This document shows, one piece after another, positions 44,946 to 58,000 of a stretch of 64,000 nucleotides of DNA. Source of the stretch: Asterias amurensis (lineage: Eukaryota; Echinodermata; Asteroidea; Forcipulatida; Asteriidae); NCBI RefSeq assembly GCF_032118995.1, contig NC_092651.1, positions 8,038,785 through 8,102,784 on the forward strand, in the 5' to 3' direction. The first letter of the stretch is position 1; every line of letters starts with the position of its first letter. Made by a program: the position numbers and the translations under genes. The notes below the pieces were generated by a model. That model made no database searches and was not told the origin of the DNA. It saw only the letters and a list, made by a program, of their open reading frames with translations.

Positions 44946-45562
44946 AGAGGAGTGGGATGTTAGTTAGATAGATAAATTAGTGATATGTAGAGAAACTTTG
45001 AACCTAGCCGCTTTTAAATTTATAGAAAAATATTAGAAATTTGTTCATGTATTTTATGATTGCATACTTTTTTTGTGCTTGGTTTTTGAATGATAGGAAA
45101 CTCCGTATCGCTTTGGTGATTAATACAAAATTGTTCTTCGCACAATGTAAGATGATGGGCACTTCCCTGTTTGATGTTAATTTACACACAAATATTATGT
45201 ACCAGAAGAAATAAATGGAATACAACTAGAAGAAAAATAATCATGGGTTAGTAATATTGTCTTTGTTCATAATGAATGTAAAATTGGTTTGATGACATGA
45301 AGTACACATGCCAGGGATGGGATCACCATGCAGAAAAACACTTTGTATCTTTTTATTAGCTGGAAGTTGCACAGCGTCGGATTGTTCTCAACTGCAGTCT
45401 TAATTCTTCTCAATGCATATACAAATTACATTATCTTTCTGCTTCAGAGATGTATTGAAGATTTGATGTTCCAGTCAGAGGAGAAAATAAATTAGGATAC
45501 CTCCACAAGATGAAAGAGACTTTCTAAAGAGCTACTATTCAAACAAAGTCGTTTCCTGACAC

Positions 45563-45935
45563 TTAAGTTTGCGCCATTTTTCCACTCACCAACCGCGATA
45601 AACTTAACTGGGGCACCATTATAAGACCCTGGTCCTTGTCAGCACTTTTGTACATTACTCCATTTTCAAAACCATCTAAATACTCATCCGTACTTCTCTC
45701 TGGTGATGATGACCTGTACGCAGGTGATGATTTCAATATTGACCTCTCCGGTGACCTTCGACCTGACCTGCTTGGTGAGAGTGCCCTCCGTGATGGAGAG
45801 GATGGTCTATGGGGGCTTGAGGATCTCCGGGTGGAGCTGTTATGATTTGACATCAATGAGGTTCTTGTGAAACTGGAATTGTCTGCGATGGTTGGAGAAA
45901 GAGTTGACCTCCGAAACTCTTGTGATATTCTCTCT
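45563..45935 (-). CDS. CEP135: CEP135 terminal exon, Ser/Arg/Pro-rich tail and stop
   Basis: The acceptor is CCTATCAG and the stop TAA is at 45,565-45,563. It begins ERISQEFRRSTLSP, aligning with the vertebrate ERAIQEMRRHGLATP region, and continues into a basic SP/RS-rich tail (SSSPHRPSSPSRRALSPSRS). This tail is much longer than the human one. A GTGAGT donor-like site overlaps the last codons (about 45,590), so an alternative 3' exon is possible. A canonical AATAAA on the minus strand lies at 45,357-45,352, about 200 bp past the stop. Confidence 0.82.
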
Positions 45936-48900
45936 CTGATAGGTTCATAAAAATATAATAAGAAATATGTAAATAATTTAGTGGTGCTTTGACTTAAGAT
46001 ATATATATATATAAATTAGGTTTGCGGTAACACCATGTGTGTATCTACTTGCCAAGTAGATCCTGTTCTATTGAGAACTGTCTTGCTTTATATTTTACTA
46101 CCACAGAGTACATTTTCAATAATTCGGGAGACTTCTCAGTACTGAAAAGAACTGTCCTGCTTTTCAATTTCTACCTGGGTGGAAGGTATAGAAAATCAGC
46201 CGGGAACTACTACTTTTCCTTTTGTAATGGTGGTGGATCGAGGGGATTTCTCGTTATTAAATTCACTACCGTGGAGTGGCTTCTTAATTGGTCTCACTGT
46301 TTTACTAGGTTGCTCTAGTCATCGTCAGGAGACTGAAGAGTTGGAGAGATACAATTCAGTTTCATCCCACAACCAAAAACTATATAATATTTGCATCTCA
46401 TTTACGGTCGATTCGCATCTGGAAAATAAGAGACTGTATTATACAATATTAAGGCCAGTGAAATTCCTTATTCTCTGTGTATGAACTGGCTTATAGTTTA
46501 AACATACTCATGAAGTAGTCTTGAACTTTTCTTTCAAACACTTACTCTAGCATGATGAAGCTTTTGAGCTTAAAGGGAAGGTACACGTTTGGTAATTACT
46601 CAAAACAAATATTAACTTAAAAACTGACTTGGTAATGAGCATTGGAGAGATGTTGATAGTATAAAACATTGTGAGATGCGGCTCCCTCTGAAGTAGCATA
46701 GATTTTGCGAAAGAGGTGATTTCTCATTAAAATAATAAAATACTTCTAGCCAGAAGTCTTTTATTCCTATCTGAAAGCATACAAATTCATTCAACAAGGG
46801 TGTTTTTTTCTCTCATCATTTTCTCGCAACTTTGATAACCAATTTAGCTCAAATTTTCACAGGCTTGTTATTTTGTTCTTATGTTGGGATACACCAAGTG
46901 AGAAGACTGGTCTTTGACAATTACCAATAGTGTACCTTCCCTTTAACAGTAAAGCAATAACAATATACAAATGCCTTCAATGACTTAGCCTACCAATGAC
47001 TATGACAATTTTCTTTCGTTGCTCCATTTCTTTGGAATAGTCTTCCTGTGCATATTCACCAGGCTAGTTCTTTACACTGTTTTAAAGACACTGGACACTA
47101 TTGGTCATTGTCAAAGACCAGTCTTCTCACTTGGTGTAACTCAACATATGCACAAAATAACAAACCTGTGGCAATTTCAGCGTAATTGGTCGCCGAAGTT
47201 GCGAGATAATAATGAAAGAAAAAACGACCTTGTCACTTGAAGTTGTGTGCTTACAGATGCTTAATTTCGAGACCTCAAAATCTAATTCTGAGGTCCAGAA
47301 ATCAAATTCGTGGAAAAATACTTCTTTCTCGAAAACTACATTACTTTAGAGGGAGCCGTTTCCCACAATGTGTTGTACCATCAACAGCTCTCCATTACTC
47401 GTTTTTATGCTTATTATTATTTTTAGAAATTACCAATAGTGTCCACTGCCTTTAAGTCTCTGTTAAAAACTCACTTGTTTGAAGCTGCTTTTTTGTGACC
47501 TGCTTACTTGTATTTGTATCTTTCACTCATTGTATATTTTCTTGTTCTCTTTATGTGCTTAGAGGCTTTTGCAAAAGGCGCTTTACAAATGCCTTTATTA
47601 TTATCAATATTTTTATGACAAAAAAGGACTCACTTCTCAAAGCGCTCACTGGTGAGCTGTCTCCTGACTTTCTCCAAGTCTGCCTCCAGCTGAGCAGCTC
47701 TGGATCTTAAGGTCTGAAGCTCGCGACTCTGGCTTTGCCTACAAAGCAAAGAAAACCAACAAACCAGATATGTATTCTATATCACTATATAACTCTTTGG
47801 AATCGGTTTCTAGCACAAATCTGCATACTATGCGTTACGTACACCATAAACAAATATTGAGTCATACAACAGTTACATTCAAACAGTTACAAATAATCTT
47901 TCTTTAAAAATAATCTCTCAAAACAATTATCCACTTTTGTTTGCTGAATTATTCCCCAAGCTTTCAACTGGAGCAAAAAAAAAACAACACAAAAATGAAT
48001 AGATGTAGATAAAAAAGGCCTGTATGCTTAAACTGACTAAACAAAATACAAAATGCAAGACTCTTTTAGGATAAGAATGCGGTTTAATGGTAAACTTCAG
48101 CATCCTTTGTTGTCATCCCCCATTCTGAAACAATTTCACTGGCTCCTTTTTTCTCAACGAATCATCTTCAAGCTGATGCTCATTGTCCACAAAGCACTAA
48201 GCCATCAGCGGCAAGGCTCCCCACTATATCTAAGAACTACTTCAAGTTTACACTCCATCAAGGAATCTTCGATCAAGTTCCATGCTTCTCCTCATTGAAC
48301 CCAAGTTTTGACACTCATGGGGTGACAGGTCTTTTTCTTCAGCTGCGCCACACCTCTTAGATCTTGTCTTTGTACCACAGATTCAAATATCTTCTCAAAA
48401 CTTATCTTATCTCAAAGGTTTTCAAGGACTGAATTATTTGTTTCTGTTTCCTTTTGTTTTTGGTTTTACTTCACCTTAAACACCCAGCAGGGATGTGCGC
48501 ATTACAAGTCTTTATTATGATTATTATTATCTTTAACTTACACTTTGCTGTCGGCTAAAGCCAATCTGTCTTTAACCAGTTGAATCTCTGATCTGTGTTC
48601 TTGACTGTCTAACTGGGCTTGGAATTCCTTTTCCCGGTTGTTGGACAGGAGAGTTTCCAAGTTGCGTACCGATGCTCTCTCTGTACCAACTTGGTTCCGT
48701 AGCATCTCTATCTCACGTCGCTGGTCATCCACTGATGACTCAAGCTGTAAAATAAATCACATTAAAATATCAGGCAAAAATTCGTCGTGATTTAAATGCT
48801 TTAAAATGTTTAATTTCCATTGACATAAGGCCTTCTCACAAAAACTCTCTGTGTTGGACACGAATACGATCCGTGTAACGTGGACTGACACCTTTTCCCA

Positions 48901-51900
48901 TTACATCTTTTCAACACGGTGTTGATCCGGATAAAGCGCTGTATGCGTGTTGAAACCAACCCTGCTTAGGGTTGGGTGAGAATTCTCAATTCGTGTCAAA
49001 ACTTTCACCACAGATCGATTACCTATGGGTTTATTTTTTAAATTGAAAAGCACGTTCATAGAAGGAGCCGCTAAAAAACAAAATCCGCAAAGCATCACTA
49101 CGCACCAAGATGCACCATGATTCACCACGTTGCATCGCAACGCCTCCTGATTCGATCCGTGTAAGACATTTCAGTTTGAAACGATCACACATTACACGGA
49201 TGAACAGTTACACCTGTACCTCAGAAGCTGATTTTGCGCAGAGCTAGTGTGAAAGCGAAGCAGTTTGTATCCGTGTTGAAATTTTTAGCGAGTCAACACG
49301 GACCCGTTCCGGATAAGTTTTGACACTATATTGTGAAAAGGTCTAATAGTCTTTTTGTTGAGTAATTAAACTGACTTGGAACGATAAAAAATTATGGAGC
49401 TTATGATTAGGTTGTAATAATAATAATAGTTTCTATTGATACTGCCCTAAATACAAGCACTTAATCTAAGCGCTATGGTGCTGGTGTCCTTGAAGACTAC
49501 AGTAAATCAGGGCAACAGCTCCAAAGTAGGATAAAACAAATTTACAAAAGTTATGCAATAATGAAAGCAGAAATAAATAAGAGACGGATAAACAAATTAA
49601 CAGAACTTAACAATAAGTACCTGCTCAGTGTCTATATTTCTGGTTGTGAGTTGACGAGACATAACTTCCTTAGTATTCTCTAGCTTAATACAGAGATCTC
49701 TAACAGCAGTAAGATCCTGCACTAGAGACGTCTTCTCGTCCTGTAGCTGTCGTATACTCTCCTCCATGTTAGCGAGAGATCTGGTTAGACTCGACACTTG
49801 TAGCTCATAGGCTTGCTCTGTGGATACATGCTAAGAAAAATACAAAGGTTATTATTGTATATACATGATATATGATTTGAGTCATTGCATGGTGAGGTAT
49901 CAATACATATTTGGTTTGCGGTAACACCATGTGTGTATCTACTTGCCAGGTAGAGTTTGTTCTTTAGAGAACTGTCTTGCTATATATTTTTCTACTGGGA
50001 GTAGATGTTTGGATTTTCGGGAGACTTTTTGAAGTACTATCTGGGTGGAAGGTAGAAAAGCTGTGAGGACTACTACTTTATCTTAAAGAGGAACGTTATT
50101 GTTTCAAATTTTTTGCACTTATCGAAAAGAGAAGGGGTTCGCCCCGATGTTCCTGGCTGTGGCTGCTTAATGCGCCGTAGCACCTTGTAAATCCATGTAC
50201 GGTGCTACATAATTGGGTCTCAGAATTCATCTCTGCAATAATGTATCTTTCTGAAAGTTTGTATATATACTCAGCGCCTTGAGTACTTTGTTTGGTAGAT
50301 ACGTGTGTTATATAAGACTTTGATATATTATTGTATGTTATTTCATTCCAAAACTGGAACAAACCCCCTAACCCGCGGGAGGTTAATATCAGTATAATAA
50401 TCAATTAGCGAAGAAGTCATACAGAAAGCTAGTAATGTTAACTTAAAATGAAACAAACATTGGCTTGAAGGCAGTGGACACTATTGGTAATTGACAAAGA
50501 CTAGCCTTCACAGTTGGTGTATCTCAACATATGCATAAAATAACTAACCTGTGAAAATTTGAGCTAAATCGGTCATCGAAGTTGCAAGATAATAATGAAA
50601 GTAAAAAACACCCTTGTCACACGAAGTTGTGTGCGTTTAGATGGTTGATTTCGAGACCTCAAGTTCTAAATCTGAGTTCTCGAAATCAAATTTGTGGAAA
50701 ATTACTGATTTCTCAAAAACTACGACACTTCAGAGGGAGCCATTTCTCACAATGTTTTATACTGTCAACCTCTCCCAATTACTAGTCACCAAGAAAGGTT
50801 TTATGCTAACAATTATTTTGAGTAATTACCAATAGTGTCCACTGCCTTTAACCTTATCACACAGTTTATTTTCCTTTTAAAATGGTACATAAATAGATAT
50901 TTGGCAACGTAATTAAGGACAACATTTGATTCTTTAGGCACTTCAAATTTCAAGGTTTATCGATGACTCATTTTGCTTTAAAAAAGTTAAAATTCAACAA
51001 TCTTTTCTTGTTAATCTGCATTTAACAATTTTTATGTGGGGTGTCTCTTGTGTATGTTTGACAATAAACGGTTGGCTCAGTGCAGTCTTTTTCTTAGTTT
51101 CACCTTTGTGAACCGCTGTTCGAACCTCGGATCAGAGCCCTGCATGTGGGTTTTGTTTTCAGTCACTACCTGATTTTCCCCCATTTGGGGTTTTCTTCCC
51201 ACATCTAAAACTGAACATATATTCTCGTTTCCTATCCATCCTTTTATTTGCGCTAATTGTCCTGATGGGGTATCTCTCTGTCTAGCCTATTTCACTCCAC
51301 TGCAGGAGGAAAGCCTCTTCATCAATTCTACATCTCACACTATCCTGCTCTGTATGTTGCCAATCAATGCCCTATATGTACCTAGTTCATCTCTCCATCT
51401 TCTGTTTTTGTTGTCCGGTTTCTTGAGTCCAAGAATGGTTGTGTAATAAATAAATAAATAAATAATTAAATAAATAAATAAACATAATTATTTTAGCATT
51501 GTACACTACCTCATCCTCGTCGCCAATTTTTTTAGCGCCATGAGCACTTCTGTGGATTTGTGCGCTTTATAAGTTTTCATTATTATTATTATTATTATTA
51601 TTATTTTACCTGTTGGACATCCCTTTCTAATAGTAGTAATTTCTCGCGTAGTCTTTTCATCTCTGAGTCTCTAGTCATTAATTCTATCTTGACTGTAGAT
51701 GACTCTCCTGATCTCTGAGATGCTTCTGTCTCCCAACGCTGCGCTTCAGTCGTAGCTGAGCGATAGTTCTCTAGTAGATCTCGGTTCTCACGCTCCTGCA
51801 AGACAAATCAAATACTTTTTACTTCTAAAGAAAACATTAAGGTTCAAAGTACAGTAATCAAAATTTTTCCAATCGGAGCATTGCCCACAAATTGTTCAGC

Positions 51901-51973
51901 CAAAATGTCTGTTAATTTTACATTTGCCCAAAAGTCCATATTTTAGAATGGCTCTGTTTTTCGAGGTATTTAT

Positions 51974-52063
<90 letters not shown>

Positions 52064-55000
52064 GTGGCTTCATATGTAGTGCTCATATCCGTCACTCAGT
52101 GACGCTCAAGGCGCTTCAATATTCAAGTATGTGTGACTACCGTTATGGTTTACAAGGTGCTGTGGTGCAATATGCTGCCAATCAAACCAGGAACACCTCG
52201 ACGAACCCCTTCTCCTTTTCATGCGCTACACAACACACCTCCCATTGGCCAATATAAGGAATTACTTTTGAGTCACTGATAGTTGTAGTCACTGACAGCA
52301 TGCACAACAAATGTATGAGAGTTTTAAAAAAAAACTGATTGACTTTTGCCTGATTGGTTGTCCAAACCAAACTGAATCCCCAGCCGTGACACTGTGTCCT
52401 TAAGCAAGACACTTAACCATTGCTTTGTCCTTCGGATGGGACGTAAAGCTGTTGGTCCCATGTGTTGTGTGACGCATGTAAAAGAACCCAGTGCACTTAT
52501 CGAAAAGAGAAGGGGTTCGCCCCGGTGTTCCTGGCTGTGGCTGCTGTATGGGCCATAGCACCTTGTAAACTCTTAGAAGGTGCTAAATAGTTGGGTCTCA
52601 GAATTCATCACTGCAATAACATATTTCTGAAAGTTTGTATATACTCAGCGCCTTGAGTACCTTGTTTGATAGATACGTGCGCTATATAAGAATCGATATT
52701 ATTATATATTAATTTTATAGAAATGTCCTACCTTTGCGGCCAACAGGTCCTCAATGCGAGCAACCTCTGCTATGTATTCCTGTATCTGTTCCTTTAGATT
52801 CTCTCGTTCTTCTATCGCCTCCTCAAGCTCATGATTAATCGTCTGTTTTGAAATATGAGAATTTAGAGGCACTGTACACTATTGGTAATTGTCAAAGACC
52901 AGTGTTCTCACTTGGTGTATCCCATCATAAGCAAACCACTGAAAATTTGGGCTCAATCGGTCATCGAAGTTGCGAGAAAATGATGAAAGAAAAAACACCC
53001 TTGTTTGATGAATTTAAGCGCCTTCAGATAGGAACAAAAGACTTCTAGCTTGAAGTATTTTATTATTTTAGTGAGAAATTACCTCTTTCTCAAAAACTAC
53101 GTTATTTCAGAGGGAGTCGTTTCCCACAATGTTTTATACTATCAACAGCTCTCCAATGCTCGTTAACAAGTCAGTTTTTAAGTTAATATTTGTTTTGAGT
53201 AATTACCAAACGTGTACCTTCCCTTTAACAGATGAATTTTTCAGTAATCTTGAAAAAAAATAGTTACTGGCCTGATGTTTGACCCTAGCAGAGTCTTTCT
53301 AGACTAGGGTTGAAACGTCAGGCCATTATGACTGCTTTTCACATTGATACCATAGGTCCTTTTAGTTGGTAGGCAGTTTGAAACATGTAACTTTCCACTA
53401 TTATTAGTCTAATATTAACTATAACAATCTATTTAAGTGTCAATTTGCATCCAGTTTACTCATTCTCTTGAGATGCTGCCACCATTTCGTAAAGTGTTGT
53501 TCTCTGAGGTGGTATGTGATCTTGTTCTGAGTGTATTGTTCTCGGGTCATGTTCTCATAGTTCAGGCGTGAGAATAGTGAACTTGGGCAAAGAACACACT
53601 GCCCAAACTCAACCTAAGTCTCTTTATGTTTGATCTTTGGTACCTGGTTTTCCCTTGTCATTGTTGCAAGGTCCTCTTGTATCCTTCTATTTTCTCTCAT
53701 GGTTGCATCTCGACCTCTCACTGTCTCTGTCAACTCATCTCTTGAGGAGTCAAGCTGTCGACGGAGACTTCGTACCTCTCTGTCTTTACTGCCAAGCTCA
53801 TCGTTTGCTAGTCTGTAATGGAAATGCATTGGCTCCCAGTTATGTTTCAGACATGTTGTAAAATTCTTTTGTTAACTTTCAAGGCTCAAACATGTCAATC
53901 TCCTGCTCATTTATCTGAACTTGTTCATCATTATTCCCCTACTCGGACTTTACGATCATCTCAACAGTTGCTTACCTCAACTACAAGGGCTTCTTCCATT
54001 ATTTATGGTCAAAGATCATTTTGAAGCTGCTCCATTTCTTTGGAATAGTCATCCTGTGCATATTCACCAGGCTAGTTCTTTACACTGTTTAAGGTATCTG
54101 TTAAAAACTCATTCATAAATACCCCAGACAGTTTCGCTACTCCTATTGGTGGAGAGCGCGTCACATGGGGGTGTTTAAACAGTTGATAATCACCAACTGG
54201 AGCTGTTTATAACCAGCTGGCTTCCGCGTGTCGGGCGCGCAAGACTATCACACGGAACCCAATTCATAGCTATTCATAACACCACTTAATATAAGCCAGG
54301 CGCGTACACACAACCCACGCGCATCAAACAGATTCTTCACAAAAATTAAGAAAAAAACATTTTAAACCTTGAATTTTCAATTGTTTAAGTGTCTATAATT
54401 GTATTTTGTTAACGTTTTTTAACCACAGGGCATTTATGAACGGGAATAAAAGAGTAGTGACTCAACGTCCATTTAAAACCTTGCAGGGTCGTGCCGTTGT
54501 CGTTACCCTTTTATTCCCTTATTTGTTTGAAGCTGTCTATTTGTAATCAGCTTACTAGTAATCTATCTTTCACTCATTGTATATTTCATTGTTCTCTTTG
54601 TGCGCTTAGAGCATTAGGTGCTTTCCAAATGTCTTTATTATTAATATTATTAATTGGGTTTGTGTGTCAAGTTTTTGCAAATGACGTCACATTTCAAGCA
54701 GCGCAATCCCCGAGGCCAAAAAGAGGCAGATCATTGGACTTTGTGCATTAAAAACTTGTCCGTCACCTCAACGTATTTGTAGCGTTTGGCGTTATGCAAG
54801 AGGGGGTCTATTGATTTCTATAGCCCCCTATATCCCCCTTGCACATTAGGAACAAACCTCTAAACAATGGGAGTCAAATCGTTTGTGCATTTATATTGTG
54901 CACGATTTAGACTCCCAAAATGGCCGACAGGATATGCCAGTGTGAGTGCGCTGCGCATTGTGCAAGGTGTCTATTGCTTGTAACAACAAAGTAATGACTT

Positions 55001-58000
55001 TTGGAGAACAGTGTGGCATTAGACCTAAAGTCTTCGGAGTCACCATTATTTAGGTAACTTTTTTAATACAGGCTTGTACTAAGCTTGGGCGGTTCCAGAA
55101 ATTTGGGGCTCGGTTTCGGTTCCGAAAAAAAGCTCGGTTCTGAGACATACCCGGTTCCAATTCAATATAAAACATAAGCCGCCCGTCCCGAGCTCACACA
55201 CACACAATTGAGCCGATCTATTTTAACTGAAAATAACCAAGTTAATCAGAAGTCGGTCCCGAGCTCACACACACACAATTGGAGCCGATCTATTTTTAAC
55301 GAAAATACCAGAATACCCACCCCAAGTCAATCAGACATCGTGCCACCGAGCACATATTCTCCCTGCATTTAAACAAGTCTTTGATTTAGCCGGCAGTACG
55401 TCCGTAGTGCAGTACGTCCGTAGTGCAGTACATCCTGCAGTAATGCAGTGTGTCGTCTCTGTACATACAAGTGTACATGCCTGTACATGCCTGTACATGC
55501 ATACAGTACTGTGTGTTTTGTGCATGGGACAAGCTTTTATGAATATGGATATATCGGCAGCCAATCACAACGTGTTGTCTATACATGCACATGTATATGC
55601 ATGACATGTACATTCATACATGTGGTGGTTGTAGAAGATGCCTATGTGTGTGCACTGTGTATGCAGCCACATGTGATAGTTGATAATCATGTCGGCTTGA
55701 AGCCTTTGCACGCTGTATCTGCGGTCACCGCTTTCAACATCAAGCCTCAATTTCTAGAGCCGGTTCGTGGCAGGATCGGCTCCACAGAGCCTTTTATAAT
55801 TGAGACTCGGTCTTTTAAAATCGGAACCGACAAAAGCGGGTAACCGGTTCCACAGAAGAGTGGAACCGCCCGTCCGGTATTCAATTTGGAACCGGGCAGA
55901 ACCGGGTAACCGAAGGAGCCGCCCAAGCTTAGCTTGTACCATTGGCTTTTTGTCCTTGCTGTTTTGCTTTATATTTCCTGTATTTTGTTTTTGTCTTCTT
56001 GTTATGGCCTAATAACTAATAATAATAATTCAGTACTTACTCAAGTCTTTCCTGTAGGTCTTCCACAGTTGCTCTTGTATCACTAAGACTTCTCCCTCTA
56101 CCGACAACCTCATGCTCCAACCCAGCAATCTTCTCTGTCTTTTCATCTACAACATTCTGCAGTGTATCCTTCTCTCTGTCTAGTGAGCTGACTGTACCTC
56201 GAAGATGCCTTACCTCATCCCTCAAGCTGCTGCTAGTCGCTGTTAAATCAGCTAAACAAAACAACATACACAAACCCTCTTTGATAAAAGTGTATTAGTG
56301 AATGTTAACAGTCTCTAGACCGTATTGAATAACCCCTTTATTGCTATGAAAGTCGCCATCTTGTAGGGCAAACAGTATGTGCATCTAAAGGCGTACATGT
56401 ACATCACTGAAGCACGCAGCACGCATTGCTCCCAGTTAGATTTCTATGGCACACCTATGCACACCACCACACGCACGCTCACAGATGCCATAATGTAGGG
56501 CATTTATTTGAATCAAGACGTCATAATCAATATGGTCTATACAGGGGGGTCATGGTCGAGCGGTTAAGAGAATCAAATTCGGTGGTTAAGTCATTGGAGT
56601 GTGGGTTCGAATCCTGGTCATGACACTTGTGTTCTGAGCGAGATACTTTACTATTCTCTTCACCCAGGGGTATAAATGGGTACCTGTGTGGGTAGAAATT
56701 GATATTGTGTTTGAAAAAGACTCCTGAGCGCCACAGCAGCTCGGGCCGTATACTCCCCAGGGAGCTGAGAAAGATAAAGAAATTTTATTGGCCCAATGAC
56801 CAGGACACTAATGTAAAGCTCAACGGTTATTGTGAAATGCGCTATATATGAACTATCCTTACTGATTCGTTCTTCAAGTCTTGTGCTTCTTTCTTCAGCT
56901 GCCTGTAATTCACCCGATCGTTGGTTCAATCTCCGTTGGTAATCATCAAGTGAGGTTTCTGCTTGCTCAGCCAACAATCTGTGAATGAGAAAATCAAGAC
57001 ATGAACTCAATGACCAGGTCAGGGTCTCCCTCTATACGGTAGTTGCTCCTAGATCAGGGCTGTAGCTAGACCAATTCTAGTGGCTGGCAACAGATCCTTT
57101 TTTTTTTCGAACATAAATAACAAAGTTGTTTATGTTCGGTTATTTGGCCATTATTTCTGAAGTGCAAGCTTCAGGCATGATGACAGGTTTCCAAACTGTT
57201 CATGTTATGGGGCCATACAATAAGTGGAATGGCCTTTTACCCGTGTTCTTTCTCAATGACATTTGCTACTCATTACTTATCATTAGCTGTGTCTCAGATC
57301 AATGCATAGTGGAAAATATTTTGATTTATTTTAGGGGAAATCTGTGCTGGGAGGCACAATGTTTTTTCTCAGAGTCTCTGCAGAATTGCCTCCTTAACAG
57401 CTTTATGAAATTGGGCCCTGCTGTTTTACAATGGAATTTGCCGGTCTATTTTTTACAGATGCCCAACACCTCCTTGCACATAATGAATAAGATTAAAAAT
57501 CAATATTTTAGAACGGCTCTGCAGTGGCTCTGTTTATTGAGGTATTTAATTAATAATAATAATAATAGCGCTTCAATATTCATTATTTTTCTGTCAGGTA
57601 TGTGGGACTACCATTAAGGTGCTGTGGCGCATTACACAGCCAATCAAATCAGGAACACCAGGGCCAATCCCTGTAAGTGCACTGGTATTATTTTTCACCT
57701 CATTTGTGTGGATGTTGCTTTGTGTTGTGATGACTCCTCATAAGCCTCTTCAATCCGCAACGTTTGAGATCGAACCTGCTCCTCCAGAGTAGAGATCATA
57801 GCCTGGAAGGACATCACACGAGATTGAAGACTGCTACATTCTTGCTCAGCCTATAGGGGAGAAAAACAGAATGGTGTGGATTACAGGCTTGTGTTAAGTT
57901 GTGTTTATCATGTTGTGACTGATGTCTCCTGACGATGACCGAGCAAGCTAGTCGAAACGACGAGACCAATGGGAGACTTTGAGGCGCTAGGTGGCAGCAG

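Noticed and set aside
43700..45563. CEP135 and the acidic gene being one transcript
   Set aside because: The only donor near the CEP135 end is phase 0, whereas the first acidic-gene exon needs two preceding bases, and CEP135 has its own stop and an AATAAA signal.
56549..56624. Functional tRNA gene
   Set aside because: It is followed by a SINE body shared with 63,425-63,748, so it is a SINE head, not a tRNA gene.
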